Origin: JACQAI01 sp035507915
GTDB lineage: Bacteria; Pseudomonadota; Alphaproteobacteria; Elsterales; Elsteraceae
Direction: 5' to 3'
DNA: 16,031 nucleotides
NCBI GenBank assembly: GCA_035507915.1
Contig: DATJNS010000180.1
Location: forward strand, 1 to 16,031
The stretch's first letter is position 1. Every line of letters starts with the position of its first letter. The notes beneath the pieces were generated by a model. It did no database searches, was not told the origin of the DNA, and was given only the letters and a program-made list of their open reading frames with translations. Below, piece after piece: positions 1-7,458 of this stretch. Made by a program: the position numbers and the translations under genes.

Positions 1-7
1 GTTACGA

Positions 8-38
8 CGAGGGCCGGATCGCAGCGATCCGGCCCTCG
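8..38 (-). terminator. Hairpin terminator after the tRNA-Cys/tRNA-Asn unit
   Basis: A perfect 13-bp inverted repeat (8-20 against 26-38) encloses a 5-nt loop, and an inner G-C pair can extend it to 14 bp with a 3-nt loop. On the minus strand it begins only 6 nt after the encoded CCA of tRNA-Asn, the expected place for a terminator or 3' processing signal of the tRNA transcript. No T-tract is visible in the 7 nt left before the window edge, so rho-independent termination is not proven. The fold is symmetric and could also serve a plus-strand transcript entering from the left. Confidence 0.6.
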
Positions 39-44
39 CGAAAC

Positions 45-119
45 TGGCTCCGGGGGAGGGATTCGAACCCCCGACCAGCCGGTTAACAGCCGGCTGCTCT
101 ACCGCTGAGCTACCCCGGA
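45..119 (-). tRNA. tRNA-Asn (anticodon GTT)
   Basis: Read on the minus strand this gives a complete cloverleaf. The acceptor stem is TCCGGGG paired with CCCCGGA, followed by discriminator G and an encoded CCA (plus-strand tgg at 45-47). The D arm contains AGCTCAGCGGTAGAGC. The anticodon stem GCCGG/CCGGC encloses the loop CTGTTAA, so the anticodon is GTT and the tRNA reads asparagine codons. The T arm carries GGTTCGAATC. Length is 75 nt including CCA, normal for this species. It lies 36 nt downstream of tRNA-Cys on the same strand and is probably cotranscribed with it. Confidence 0.97.
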
Positions 120-155
120 AGGGATGGTCCGGCGCGTCGACGGACCGTGAAGCGC

Positions 156-229
156 TGGAGGCCGGGACCGGAATTGAACCGATGTACAGGGCTTTGCAGG
201 CCCCTGCATAACCACTCTGCCACCCGGCC
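156..229 (-). tRNA. tRNA-Cys (anticodon GCA)
   Basis: The minus strand folds as a 74-nt tRNA. The acceptor stem is GGCCGGG/CCCGGCC, followed by discriminator T (U73, the known cysteine identity base) and an encoded CCA at plus 156-158. The anticodon loop is CTGCAAA, giving anticodon GCA. The T arm contains GGTTCAATTCC. It is the first gene of a Cys-Asn pair. The 36-nt spacer to tRNA-Asn holds a small hairpin (126-131 with 141-146) that may help processing. A sigma70-like promoter sits about 30 bp upstream, near 258-287. Confidence 0.97.
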
Positions 230-257
230 TCGCGGACCAGCGGGCCGCGCGCGGCGA

Positions 258-287
258 CATATAGGACGCGGTGCGCGGCACGGTCAA
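258..287 (-). promoter_or_regulatory. Probable sigma70 promoter of the tRNA-Cys/Asn unit
   Basis: On the minus strand a -35 box TTGACC (287-282; 5 of 6 to consensus) is followed after 18 bp by a -10 box TATATG (263-258; 4 of 6). The predicted start lies near 251, about 22 nt before the tRNA-Cys 5' end, giving a short leader for RNase P processing. Its sequence overlaps the upstream flank of a divergent plus-strand promoter at 302-330. This is inferred from sequence match and position only. Confidence 0.5.
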
Positions 288-301
288 GGCGGCGTGCTGC
301 G

Positions 302-330
302 TTGCGGAACCCGGACTCGCGACGTATAAC
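302..330 (+). promoter_or_regulatory. Probable sigma70 promoter of the PCMT-like/rhodanese/tolC block
   Basis: A -35 box TTGCGG (302-307) and a -10 box TATAAC (325-330) are separated by the optimal 17 bp, in otherwise very GC-rich DNA. The predicted start near 337 leaves a leader of about 24 nt before the ATG at 361. A GANTC site (GACTC, 314-318), the CcrM methylation target in many Alphaproteobacteria, falls inside the spacer. Such sites are common across the window, so this may be chance. Confidence 0.5.
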
Positions 331-360
331 CGAGCCCTCCTGCCTCGCGGGGTCCGGACC

Positions 361-1014
361 ATGGATTACCAGACCGCGCGCACCAACATGGTCGAGAGCC
401 AGGTGCGCACCAACAAGGTGACCGATCGCGCCGTGATCGATGCCCTGCTGGCGGTCCCGCGCGAGCGCTTCGTGCCGGCCGCGCTGCGCGGCATCGCCTA
501 TGTCGACGAGGACCTGCCGCTCGGCCAGGGCCGTCATCTGATGGAGCCGATGGTGCTGGCCCGGCTGCTGCAGATCGCGGCGCCTCAACCGACCGACCGC
601 CTGCTCGTCGTCGCCTGCGGCACCGGCTATCCGTGCGCGATCGCGGCGCGGGTGGCGGCGCGGGTGGTGGGCATCGAGTCGGTCTCGGCGCAGGCCCGGC
701 GCGCGCGCGAGCTGGTCGCCGAGCTCGGCGTCGGCAACGTCGAGATCGTCGAGGGCCCGTTGGCCGACGGCGCTCCCGACCGCGGCCCGTTCGACGTCAT
801 CCTGCTGAACGGCGCCGTGACCGAGATTCCGGCCGCGCTCAAGTCCCAGCTCGCCGACGGCGGGCGCTTGCTGGCCGTGATCAAGCGCGGCATCGGGCTC
901 GGCCAGGCCACGCTGACCGATCGCCTGGGCGACGTCTACTCGGGCCGCATCCTGTTCGACGCGGCGACGCCGCTGCTTCCCGAGTTCGAGCCGAAAGAAA
1001 GCTTCGTCTTCTGA
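361..1014 (+). CDS. PCMT-family (protein-L-isoaspartate O-methyltransferase-like) protein, divergent
   Basis: This 217-residue Rossmann-type SAM methyltransferase resembles Pcm over its whole length: LPLGQG at 53-57, a glycine-rich SAM loop VVACGTGY at 83-90, the ribose-binding acidic residue E105 in VVGIES, and PFDVILLNG at 143-151. Canonical Pcm has GQTISQP after LPIG and EIGTGSGY in motif I. Here these read GRHLMEP and VVACGTGY, so the Ser/Thr of the active-site stretch is missing. Repair of L-isoaspartate is therefore not assured. Such degenerate paralogs upstream of tolC are known in Alphaproteobacteria. The ATG at 361 is preferred over upstream in-frame starts because those precede the predicted promoter. 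The rhodanese gene follows after 13 nt. Confidence 0.88.
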   Translation: MDYQTARTNMVESQVRTNKVTDRAVIDALLAVPRERFVPAALRGIAYVDEDLPLGQGRHLMEPMVLARLLQIAAPQPTDRLLVVACGTGYPCAIAARVAARVVGIESVSAQARRARELVAELGVGNVEIVEGPLADGAPDRGPFDVILLNGAVTEIPAALKSQLADGGRLLAVIKRGIGLGQATLTDRLGDVYSGRILFDAATPLLPEFEPKESFVF

Positions 1015-1027
1015 TGGGCATCGCGCG

Positions 1028-1360
1028 ATGAGTGACGCCGTGCCGTTGCAGGTCGGGGTCGACGAGCTCGATCGCTGGCGGCGCGGCGTGCAGCCGGTGG
1101 CGATCCTCGACGTCCGCGAGCCGTGGGAGCGCGAGATCTGCGCCCTGCCGGACTCGATCGACATCCCGATGGCCGAATTGCCCGAGCGTGTCGGCGAGCT
1201 GCCGACCGATCGCACGCTGGTGGTCGTGTGCCACCACGGTATGCGGAGCCTGCAGGTCACCCGATGGTTGCGCGCACACGGCCACGCGCTGGCCTGCAAT
1301 CTGCAGGGTGGCATCGATGCCTGGGCTAGCCAAATCGACGACGCCATGAAACGCTACTGA
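1028..1360 (+). CDS. Single-domain rhodanese (sulfurtransferase-like) protein
   Basis: This 110-residue cytoplasmic protein is one rhodanese domain. It has the early LDVREPWE motif (residues 27-34), the active-site loop CHHGMRS with the persulfide-forming Cys68, and the closing GGIDAW motif (94-99). Rhodaneses of this size move sulfane sulfur between donors and thiol acceptors; the partner here is unknown. It starts 13 nt after the PCMT-like gene, so the two are probably cotranscribed, and the tolC-type gene follows 56 nt after its stop. There is no strong Shine-Dalgarno sequence. The ATG at 1028 is the first in-frame start that keeps the whole domain. Confidence 0.93.
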   Translation: MSDAVPLQVGVDELDRWRRGVQPVAILDVREPWEREICALPDSIDIPMAELPERVGELPTDRTLVVVCHHGMRSLQVTRWLRAHGHALACNLQGGIDAWASQIDDAMKRY

Positions 1361-1416
1361 TCCGCACCCTCCGCCGACCGTTCGCCCCTCCCTTGGTCTG
1401 CTCCACGGTTCGCTGC

Positions 1417-2793
1417 ATGTTCGTTCGCCGTTCGCTCCTGGCCTGCTTGACAGGCTTGTCACTCGTTGGCGTTGTGCTGCCCGCCGCGGCGCAGACCTTC
1501 GAGGAGGCGCTGGCCGCCGCCTACAACACCAACCCCCAGCTCATGGCCGAGCGCGCCAACCTGCGCGCGACCGACGAGCAGATCGCCCAGGCGCGTGCCA
1601 ACTGGCGGCCGACCGTCACGGTCACGGGCGCGTTCGGCCCGGGTGAGACCAACGTCAAGAACGCTGCGAACCAGCCGATCCAGGCCAACGACCGGCAGGC
1701 CGCGCTCAACATCACCGAGCCGCTCTATCGCGGCGGCCGAACCGTGGCGGGCATCGAGGCCGCGCGCAATGCCATCCAGGCCGAGCGGGCGCGCCTGTTC
1801 GCCAGCGAGCAGACGGTTCTCTTGAATGCCGCGACCGCCTACCTCGACACGGTGCAGAACGCCAACCTCGTCAAGTTGAACGCCGAGAACGAGCGCGTGC
1901 TGGAAAAGCAGCTGGAAGCGACCAACGACCAGTTCCGGGTCGGCGAGGTGACGCGCACCGACGTGAGCCAGGCCGAGGCGCGGCTGGCGGGCGCGACCGC
2001 AAGCCGCATCCAGGCCGAAGGCACGCTGGAGAGCTCCAAGGCGACGTTCCAGCAGGTCATCGGCATCGCGGCGCTCAAGCTCACCGAGCCCGCGCGTCCC
2101 GCCGGTCTGCCGCCGACCTCCGAGCAGGCCTCGGAGGAGGCGGCGACCAAGAACCCGACGGTGATCGCGGCGCAGTTCGACGAGGGCAACGCGCGCGCCC
2201 AGATCGACCTCGCGCGCGGCCAGCTGCTGCCGACGCTCAGCGTGGTCGGCCAGGCCGGCTACGCCAAGGACGTCCCCGGCTCGCCGCTGGCGCAGACGAC
2301 GCAGACCGCGCTGCTGGCGCAGCTCAGCGTGCCGCTCTACGAGTCCGGGTCGGTCTATTCCCAGGTGCGCCAGGCGCGTCAGGTCGCCTCGCAGCGCCTG
2401 ATCCTGATCCAGGATGCGCGGCGCACCGCGGTCGCCACCGCCACCTCGGCGTTCGAGACCCTGCTGAGCTCGCGCGCCCGCATCGAGTCCCTGAACTCCC
2501 AGGTCCAGGCCGACGAGGTCGCGCTCGAGGGCGTGCGCCAGGAGGCCTCGGTCGGCTCGCGGACCATCCTCGACATCCTGAATGCCGAGCAGGAGCTGCT
2601 GACCTCCCAGGTTTCGCACGAGCAGGCGGTCCATGACGACTTGGTATCTTCCTACCAAGTGCTGGCGGCGATCGGCCGGATGACGGCCCGCGACCTGAAG
2701 CTGCCGGTCGAGCTTTACGACTTCGAGGCCAACTTCAAGGACGTCGAGGACCGCTGGTGGGGAACCGACATCCTCAAGCAAAAGGACGAATAG
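1417..2793 (+). CDS. tolC: TolC-family outer membrane efflux/secretion channel protein
   Basis: This 458-residue outer membrane factor should form the trimeric exit duct for type I secretion or RND/MFS efflux. A Sec signal peptide (residues 1-25, hydrophobic core followed by PAAAQ, cleavage before Q26) leads into TFEEALAAAYNTNPQL, the classic start of mature alphaproteobacterial TolC proteins. Two outer-membrane-efflux repeats follow; the second begins near LTEPARPAGLPPT and ends with SSYQVLAAIGRMTA. The ATG at 1417 is chosen because a TTG 24 nt upstream would put eight extra residues before the signal peptide. No ABC, RND or membrane-fusion partner is encoded nearby, so the transported substrate is unknown. 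An unusual AT-richer palindrome lies inside the gene at 2639-2660. Confidence 0.93.
   Translation: MFVRRSLLACLTGLSLVGVVLPAAAQTFEEALAAAYNTNPQLMAERANLRATDEQIAQARANWRPTVTVTGAFGPGETNVKNAANQPIQANDRQAALNITEPLYRGGRTVAGIEAARNAIQAERARLFASEQTVLLNAATAYLDTVQNANLVKLNAENERVLEKQLEATNDQFRVGEVTRTDVSQAEARLAGATASRIQAEGTLESSKATFQQVIGIAALKLTEPARPAGLPPTSEQASEEAATKNPTVIAAQFDEGNARAQIDLARGQLLPTLSVVGQAGYAKDVPGSPLAQTTQTALLAQLSVPLYESGSVYSQVRQARQVASQRLILIQDARRTAVATATSAFETLLSSRARIESLNSQVQADEVALEGVRQEASVGSRTILDILNAEQELLTSQVSHEQAVHDDLVSSYQVLAAIGRMTARDLKLPVELYDFEANFKDVEDRWWGTDILKQKDE
2639..2660. repeat. Perfect 8-bp inverted repeat inside tolC
   Basis: The arms ACTTGGTA (2639-2646) and TACCAAGT (2653-2660) are exact reverse complements around a 6-nt loop. 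The element is clearly AT-richer than its surroundings. It covers codons TTG GTA TCT TCC TAC CAA GTG (LVSSYQV), several of which are rare in this gene. It could be a protein-binding site or an RNA hairpin, or simply coincidence. Confidence 0.5.
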
Positions 2794-2814
2794 CGCCGGC
2801 GGTCCGAACCTGAA

Positions 2815-2846
2815 TTGTGGCAAAGCCTAAGGGCGTAGCGTAATAT
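2815..2846 (+). promoter_or_regulatory. Possible promoter in front of popZ
   Basis: The 91-nt gap before popZ contains an AT-rich island (about 2811-2858) in otherwise GC-rich DNA. TAATAT at 2841-2846 is a good -10 candidate. Possible -35 boxes are weaker: TGGCAA at 2818-2823 has 17-bp spacing, and TTGTGG at 2815-2820 looks better but is 20 bp away. A separate start for popZ is plausible, since its dosage needs differ from its neighbours. This is inference. Confidence 0.3.
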
Positions 2847-2884
2847 TCCTGGTTTAAAGGCGCGGGGACGCGGACGAGGCCAGG

Positions 2885-3451
2885 ATGAGCGACGCCAAGA
2901 CCCAGCAAGAGCCGTCGATGGAGGAGATTCTCGCCTCCATCCGGCGGATCATCTCGGAGGACGCCGAGGGCCAGAAGCCGGCTCCGGCCGCCGAGGCTGC
3001 GGCGGCGCCGGAGCACGAGCCGGAACCGGAAGAGGACATTCTCGAGCTGACCGACCGGGTGAACGACGACGGCTCCGTGGTCAGCCTGGGGGGACACCCG
3101 GACGACGACGAGGCCAAGCCGTCGTTCTCGCTCGGCGAGCCGGAGGAAGAGAAGGAAGACATCGCCTTCGATCACGAGGAATTCTCCGAGGCGCTGATGT
3201 CGGGCAATCCGTCCAATGCCGCGGCGTCGGCGTTCGCGCAGCTCGAGCAGGAAATGTCGGTGCCGCCGCGGCCCGCCGCCGCGGCGCCCAGCGTGTCGCC
3301 GTCGGGCGGCGGCATCACGCTCGAGCAGCTGGTCAGCGACGCCCTCAAGCCGATGCTCAAGAGCTGGCTCGACGCCCATCTGCCCGGCATGGTCGAGGAC
3401 CTCGTCCGCGCCGAGATCGAACGAGTAGCGCAGGCCGGCCGCCGGCGCTAA
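2885..3451 (+). CDS. popZ: PopZ-family polar organizing protein (DUF2497)
   Basis: PopZ self-assembles into a cell-pole matrix that anchors the ParB-parS origin complex and recruits cell-cycle regulators in Caulobacter and relatives. The 188-residue protein shows the family layout. A conserved N-terminal partner-binding helix (SMEEILASIRRIISED, residues 11-26) is followed by an acidic, proline-containing disordered linker (about 27-107) with ILELTD at 52-57. Then come a short NAAASAFAQL helix (111-120) and the C-terminal oligomerization helices (about 144-183, TLEQLVSDALKPMLKSWLD). The C-terminal tail is basic (GRRR). Placement between tolC and valS matches other Alphaproteobacteria. Linker length differs from Caulobacter PopZ, as is usual. 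Identification rests on the two conserved ends. Confidence 0.93.
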   Translation: MSDAKTQQEPSMEEILASIRRIISEDAEGQKPAPAAEAAAAPEHEPEPEEDILELTDRVNDDGSVVSLGGHPDDDEAKPSFSLGEPEEEKEDIAFDHEEFSEALMSGNPSNAAASAFAQLEQEMSVPPRPAAAAPSVSPSGGGITLEQLVSDALKPMLKSWLDAHLPGMVEDLVRAEIERVAQAGRRR

Positions 3452-3558
3452 AAACCGCCCCGGGGCCCTCCCGGGTTCCGCTTTCCGCCGCCGCAACCCT
3501 TCCCGGAGACCGTGCTCACGCGGGTCCCGCGCGTTCCAGATCGCCCCAGATCGCAGCC

Positions 3559-6213
3559 ATGCTCGACAAGACCTATCAACCGGGCCCGACCGAGGCCAAG
3601 CATTACGCCCGCTGGGAGAGCTCGGGCGCGTTCGCCGCGCATCCGGAATCGAGCGCGACGCCGTTCACCATCATGATGCCGCCGCCCAACGTGACCGGCA
3701 GCCTGCACATGGGCCACGCGCTCACCTTCACGCTGCAGGACGTGCTGATCCGCTACTGGCGCGCGCGCGGCCGCGACGCCCTATGGCAGCCCGGCACCGA
3801 TCACGCCGGCATCGCGACCCAGATGGTGGTCGAGCGCCAGCTCGCGACGGTCCAGGAAAGCCGCGTGCGGCTCGGCCGCGAGAAGTTCCTCGATCGCGTG
3901 TGGGCGTGGAAGCAGGAATCCGGCGGCACCATCACGCGCCAGCTGCGCCGGCTCGGCGCGTCGCCCGACTGGAGCCGCGAGCGCTTCACCATGGACGAGG
4001 GGCTGAGCCGCGCCGTCCGCAAGGTGTTCGTCGAGCTCTACCGCCGCGGGCTGATCTATCGCGACAAGCGGCTGGTCAACTGGGATCCGCGCCTGCACAC
4101 CGCGGTGTCGGACCTCGAGGTCGAGCAGCACGAGGTCAAGGGCTCGCTGTGGTACATCAAGTATCCGCTCGAGGGCGCGCCCGACAGCTTCATCACGGTG
4201 GCGACCACGCGGCCCGAGACCATGCTGGGCGACACCGGCATCGCCGTGCATCCGGACGACCCGCGCTACCGCCACCTGATCGGCCAGCACGCGATCCTGC
4301 CGCTGGTCGGGCGGCGCATCCCGATCGTGGCCGACGAGTACAGCGATCCGGAGAAGGGCTCGGGCGCGGTCAAGATCACGCCGGCGCACGACTTCAACGA
4401 CTTCGAGGTCGGCAAGCGCCACGGCCTCGCGCTGATCAACATTTTCGATCGCGACGCTTGCCTGAACGACGCGGTGCCCGAGGCCTATCGCGGGCTCGCA
4501 CGCTTCGACGCGCGCAAGCGCGTGGTCGCCGATCTCGAGGCCGCCGGCCTGCTCGACCGCATCGAGCCGCAGCTCCACGCGGTGCCGCACGGCGATCGCT
4601 CGGGCGAGGTGCTCGAGCCGTGGTTGACCGACCAGTGGTTCGCCGACGCCAAGAAGCTCGCCGAGGCGCCGATCAAGGCGGTCGAGACCGGCGCTACCGT
4701 CTTCGTGCCCAAGCAGTGGGAAGCGACCTTCTTCGAATGGATGCGCAACATCCAGCCCTGGTGCATCTCGCGCCAGATCTGGTGGGGCCATCAGATCCCG
4801 GCGTGGTTCGGACCCGACGGCGCCGTGTTCGTCGCCGAGACCGAGGCTGAGGCGGCCGCCGCGGCGCGCGACCATTACGGCAAGGACGAGGTGCTGACGC
4901 GCGACCCCGACGTGCTCGACACCTGGTTCTCGTCGGCGCTGTGGCCGTTCTCGACCCTGGGCTGGCCGGACGAGGCACCTTCCGTGAAGCGCGACCTCGC
5001 GCGCTACTACCCGACCGATGTGCTGGTCACCGGCTTCGACATCATCTTCTTCTGGGTCGCCCGCATGATGATGATGGGCCACGCGTTCATGGACGACGTG
5101 CCGTTCCGCACGGTCTACATCCACGCGCTGGTGCGCGACGAGCGCGGCCAGAAGATGTCGAAGTCGAAGGGCAACATCATCGACCCGCTCGAGCTGATCG
5201 ACAAATACGGCAGCGATGCGCTGCGCTTCACCCTGGCGGCGCTCGCCGTGCCGGGCCGCGACGTCAAGCTCGCCGCCTCGCGCGTCGAGGGTTACCGCAA
5301 TTTCGCGACCAAGCTGTGGAACGCCGCGCGCTATGCCGAGATGAATGCCTGCGCGCCCGATCCGGCGTTCGATCCGGCGCGCTGCCGCGAGACCGTCAAC
5401 CGGTGGATCGTCGGCGCGCTCGCCGAGGTCGGCGAGCGGACCGCGCGCGCGATCGAGACCTATCGCTTCGACGAGGCGGCCAACGGGCTCTACCAGTTCA
5501 TCTGGGGCACGTTCTGCGACTGGTACCTCGAGTTCACCAAGCCGATCCTGACCGGGCCGACCGGACCGGCGCAGGCCGAGACGCGCGCGACGACCGCGTG
5601 GGTGCTGCGCCAGGTGCTGCACTTCCTGCATCCCCTGATGCCGTTCATCACCGAGGAGTTGTGGGAGCAGCTCGGCTTCGGAGCGGACGGGCCGCTGATC
5701 CTCGCCCATTGGCCGAGCCTCGCGGCGGTGCCGCGCGACGCCGAGGCGGCCGCGGAGATGGACTGGGTCGTCCAAGCGATCGCGCAGGTGCGCGGCGTGC
5801 GCTCGGAGATGAACGTCCCGGCGGCGGCTCAACTGAAGGTGTGCGTCGCCGACGCGGCCGCGACCACGCAGGGCTGGATGGCGACCCACGCCGACGCGGT
5901 CAAGCGGCTGGCGCGCCTCGTGTCGTTCGAGCCGGGCAGCGCGAGCGGGCAGGGCACGGCGCAGATCGTGGTCGGCGAGGCGACGTTGTTCCTCGACCTG
6001 GCCGGTGTCGTCGATCTCGGCGCCGAGCGCGCGCGGCTCGGCCGCGAGATCGATCGGCTCGCCAAGGAGGTGGCCAAGTTCGACGCCAAGCTCGCCAATC
6101 CGGGCTTCCGCGCCAAGGCCGACCCCGAGGTGGTCGCCGAGACCGAGGAGCGGCGTGACGAGACCGAGGCGACGCGGCGCCGGCTCGAGGCCGCGCTGGC
6201 TCGGCTCAACTGA
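3559..6213 (+). CDS. valS: Valyl-tRNA synthetase (class I)
   Basis: This enzyme charges tRNA-Val with valine and edits misactivated threonine. The 884-residue protein has PPPNVTGSLHMGHAL with the HIGH-type signature HMGH at 50-53, and the KMSKS signature at residues 532-536 (GQKMSKSKGN). It has a long connective editing domain between them and a tRNA-binding anticodon domain containing the WNAARY region. The C-terminal coiled-coil arm typical of ValRS runs over roughly the last 65 residues (RARLGREIDRLAKEV onward). Length is normal for the bacterial family. The ATG at 3559 fits the usual ValRS N terminus (MLDKTYQP), although no clear Shine-Dalgarno sequence precedes it. The MFS gene follows after 14 nt. 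Confidence 0.98.
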   Translation: MLDKTYQPGPTEAKHYARWESSGAFAAHPESSATPFTIMMPPPNVTGSLHMGHALTFTLQDVLIRYWRARGRDALWQPGTDHAGIATQMVVERQLATVQESRVRLGREKFLDRVWAWKQESGGTITRQLRRLGASPDWSRERFTMDEGLSRAVRKVFVELYRRGLIYRDKRLVNWDPRLHTAVSDLEVEQHEVKGSLWYIKYPLEGAPDSFITVATTRPETMLGDTGIAVHPDDPRYRHLIGQHAILPLVGRRIPIVADEYSDPEKGSGAVKITPAHDFNDFEVGKRHGLALINIFDRDACLNDAVPEAYRGLARFDARKRVVADLEAAGLLDRIEPQLHAVPHGDRSGEVLEPWLTDQWFADAKKLAEAPIKAVETGATVFVPKQWEATFFEWMRNIQPWCISRQIWWGHQIPAWFGPDGAVFVAETEAEAAAAARDHYGKDEVLTRDPDVLDTWFSSALWPFSTLGWPDEAPSVKRDLARYYPTDVLVTGFDIIFFWVARMMMMGHAFMDDVPFRTVYIHALVRDERGQKMSKSKGNIIDPLELIDKYGSDALRFTLAALAVPGRDVKLAASRVEGYRNFATKLWNAARYAEMNACAPDPAFDPARCRETVNRWIVGALAEVGERTARAIETYRFDEAANGLYQFIWGTFCDWYLEFTKPILTGPTGPAQAETRATTAWVLRQVLHFLHPLMPFITEELWEQLGFGADGPLILAHWPSLAAVPRDAEAAAEMDWVVQAIAQVRGVRSEMNVPAAAQLKVCVADAAATTQGWMATHADAVKRLARLVSFEPGSASGQGTAQIVVGEATLFLDLAGVVDLGAERARLGREIDRLAKEVAKFDAKLANPGFRAKADPEVVAETEERRDETEATRRRLEAALARLN

Positions 6214-6215
6214 GT

Positions 6216-6220
6216 GGGAG
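6216..6220 (+). promoter_or_regulatory. Ribosome binding site deciding the GTG start of the MFS gene
   Basis: GGGAG lies 7 nt before the GTG at 6228, just past the valS stop codon. This spacing supports GTG as the real start rather than any internal ATG. It also suggests translation from a transcript continuing out of valS. Confidence 0.6.
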
Positions 6221-6227
6221 TGTCGAC

Positions 6228-7451
6228 GTGACCGAGGCCGTAGCAGCCAGCCCGACGACCAAGACGGCCGACGGTACCGCGTTCGCCATCCTGGGCGCGG
6301 TCAGTTTCTGCCACCTGCTCAACGACACCATGCAGTCGATGCTGCCGGCGCTCTACCCGATGCTGAAGACGAGCTTCGCGCTCGACTTCGCGGAGATCGG
6401 CCTGATCAGCCTGGTGTGGCAGCTGATGGCGTCGCTGCTGCAGCCTTTGGTCGGGCTCTACACCGACCGCCGGCCGCGGCCGTTCTCGTTGGCGGCCGCC
6501 ATGGCCTTCACCCTGGCGGGGCTGCTGCTGCTGTCGATGGCACACCGCTACGCCATGCTGGTCGTCGGCGCCGCGGTGATCGGCATCGGCTCGTCGATCT
6601 TCCATCCGGAGTCGGCACGCGTCGCGCGGCTCGCGTCCGGCGGGCGCCACGGCTTCGCGCAGTCGCTGTTCCAGCTCGGCGGCTCCGTCGGCTCGTCGAT
6701 CGGCCCGCTGCTCGCGGCGTTCCTGGTGCTGCCGCGCGGGCTGCCCGGGCTCGCGTGGGTGTCGCTCGTCGCGGTGCTCGGCATGATCGTGCTGACGCAG
6801 GTCGGCCGTTGGTATCGCCAGCGCATGGGCGAGGGGCGTGGTGCGCGCTCGCGCGGCGTCGGGCTGTCGTTCGCGGTGTCGTCGCGCCGCGTCTGGGGCG
6901 TGCTCGCGCTGCTCCTGGTTTTGATCTTCTCGAAGTACTTCTATCTATCGAGCCTGACGGCGTTCTACGCCTTCTACCTGATCCAAAAGTTCCAGCTCTC
7001 GGTGCAGCACGCGCAGGTGCTGCTGTTCGTGCTGCTCGGCGCGGTCGCGGTCGGCACCTTCATCGGCGGTCCGATCGGCGATCGCATCGGCCGCAAGTAC
7101 GTGATCTGGGGCTCGATCTTCGGCGTGCTGCCCTTCACCCTGATGATGCCCTATGCCGATCTGACCTGGACGGTGGTGCTGAGCGTGATCATCGGGCTCG
7201 TGCTGTCGTCGGCCTTCTCGGCGATCGTGGTCTATGGCCAGGAGCTGATGCCGGGGCGGGTCGGCATGGTGAACGGCATGTTTTTCGGCTTCGCCTTCGG
7301 CATCGGCGGCGTGGGCGCCGCCGCGATGGGGTGGCTCGCCGACCACACCGGCATCGAGACGGTCTACCGCATCTTCGCCTTCCTGCCGGCGCTCGGGATC
7401 CTGGCGGCGTTCCTGCCCAACCTCGGACCCAGCACGCCCGCGCGCCGTTGA
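6228..7451 (+). CDS. MFS transporter, fosmidomycin-resistance (Fsr) type
   Basis: This 407-residue, about 12-helix inner membrane transporter is probably a drug/proton antiporter. Diagnostic Fsr-like stretches are SFCHLLNDTMQSMLPALYP (residues 26-44) and HPESARVARLASGGRHG (126-142), followed by the AQSLFQLGGSVG stretch (145-156). MFS motif A occurs in reduced form after helix 2 (GLYTDRRPRP, 76-85) and clearly in the second half (GPIGDRIGRK, 281-290). Length matches E. coli Fsr (about 406). Translation begins at GTG with a good SD, 14 nt after valS, so cotranscription with valS is likely. It ends 7 nt before the convergent monooxygenase gene. The natural substrate is unknown; fosmidomycin itself is a name inherited from the family. 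Confidence 0.9.
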   Translation: MTEAVAASPTTKTADGTAFAILGAVSFCHLLNDTMQSMLPALYPMLKTSFALDFAEIGLISLVWQLMASLLQPLVGLYTDRRPRPFSLAAAMAFTLAGLLLLSMAHRYAMLVVGAAVIGIGSSIFHPESARVARLASGGRHGFAQSLFQLGGSVGSSIGPLLAAFLVLPRGLPGLAWVSLVAVLGMIVLTQVGRWYRQRMGEGRGARSRGVGLSFAVSSRRVWGVLALLLVLIFSKYFYLSSLTAFYAFYLIQKFQLSVQHAQVLLFVLLGAVAVGTFIGGPIGDRIGRKYVIWGSIFGVLPFTLMMPYADLTWTVVLSVIIGLVLSSAFSAIVVYGQELMPGRVGMVNGMFFGFAFGIGGVGAAAMGWLADHTGIETVYRIFAFLPALGILAAFLPNLGPSTPARR

Positions 7452-7458
7452 TCCGCCG

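Noticed and set aside
314..318. GANTC (CcrM) site in the predicted promoter spacer
   Set aside because: GANTC sequences occur many times in and between genes of this window, so one occurrence in a promoter is weak evidence for methylation control.
2794..2884. Possible CtrA box (TTAA-N7-TTAA) upstream of popZ
   Set aside because: Only one TTAA (2854-2857) is present and no partner half-site lies at the required spacing.
3452..3558. CCCGGG-GCCCT-CCCGGG hairpin and a repeated CAGATCGC between popZ and valS
   Set aside because: The stem is only 6 bp of self-complementary GC sequence with no T-tract, and the 8-bp repeat is too short in this composition to claim a terminator or a T-box-like leader. 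T-box control is also not expected in Alphaproteobacteria.
3781..5889. Long minus-strand open frame (702 codons) antisense to valS
   Set aside because: It is a typical shadow frame of a high-GC gene: its product is rich in Arg, His, Asp and Leu without any domain, while the plus strand encodes a complete ValRS.
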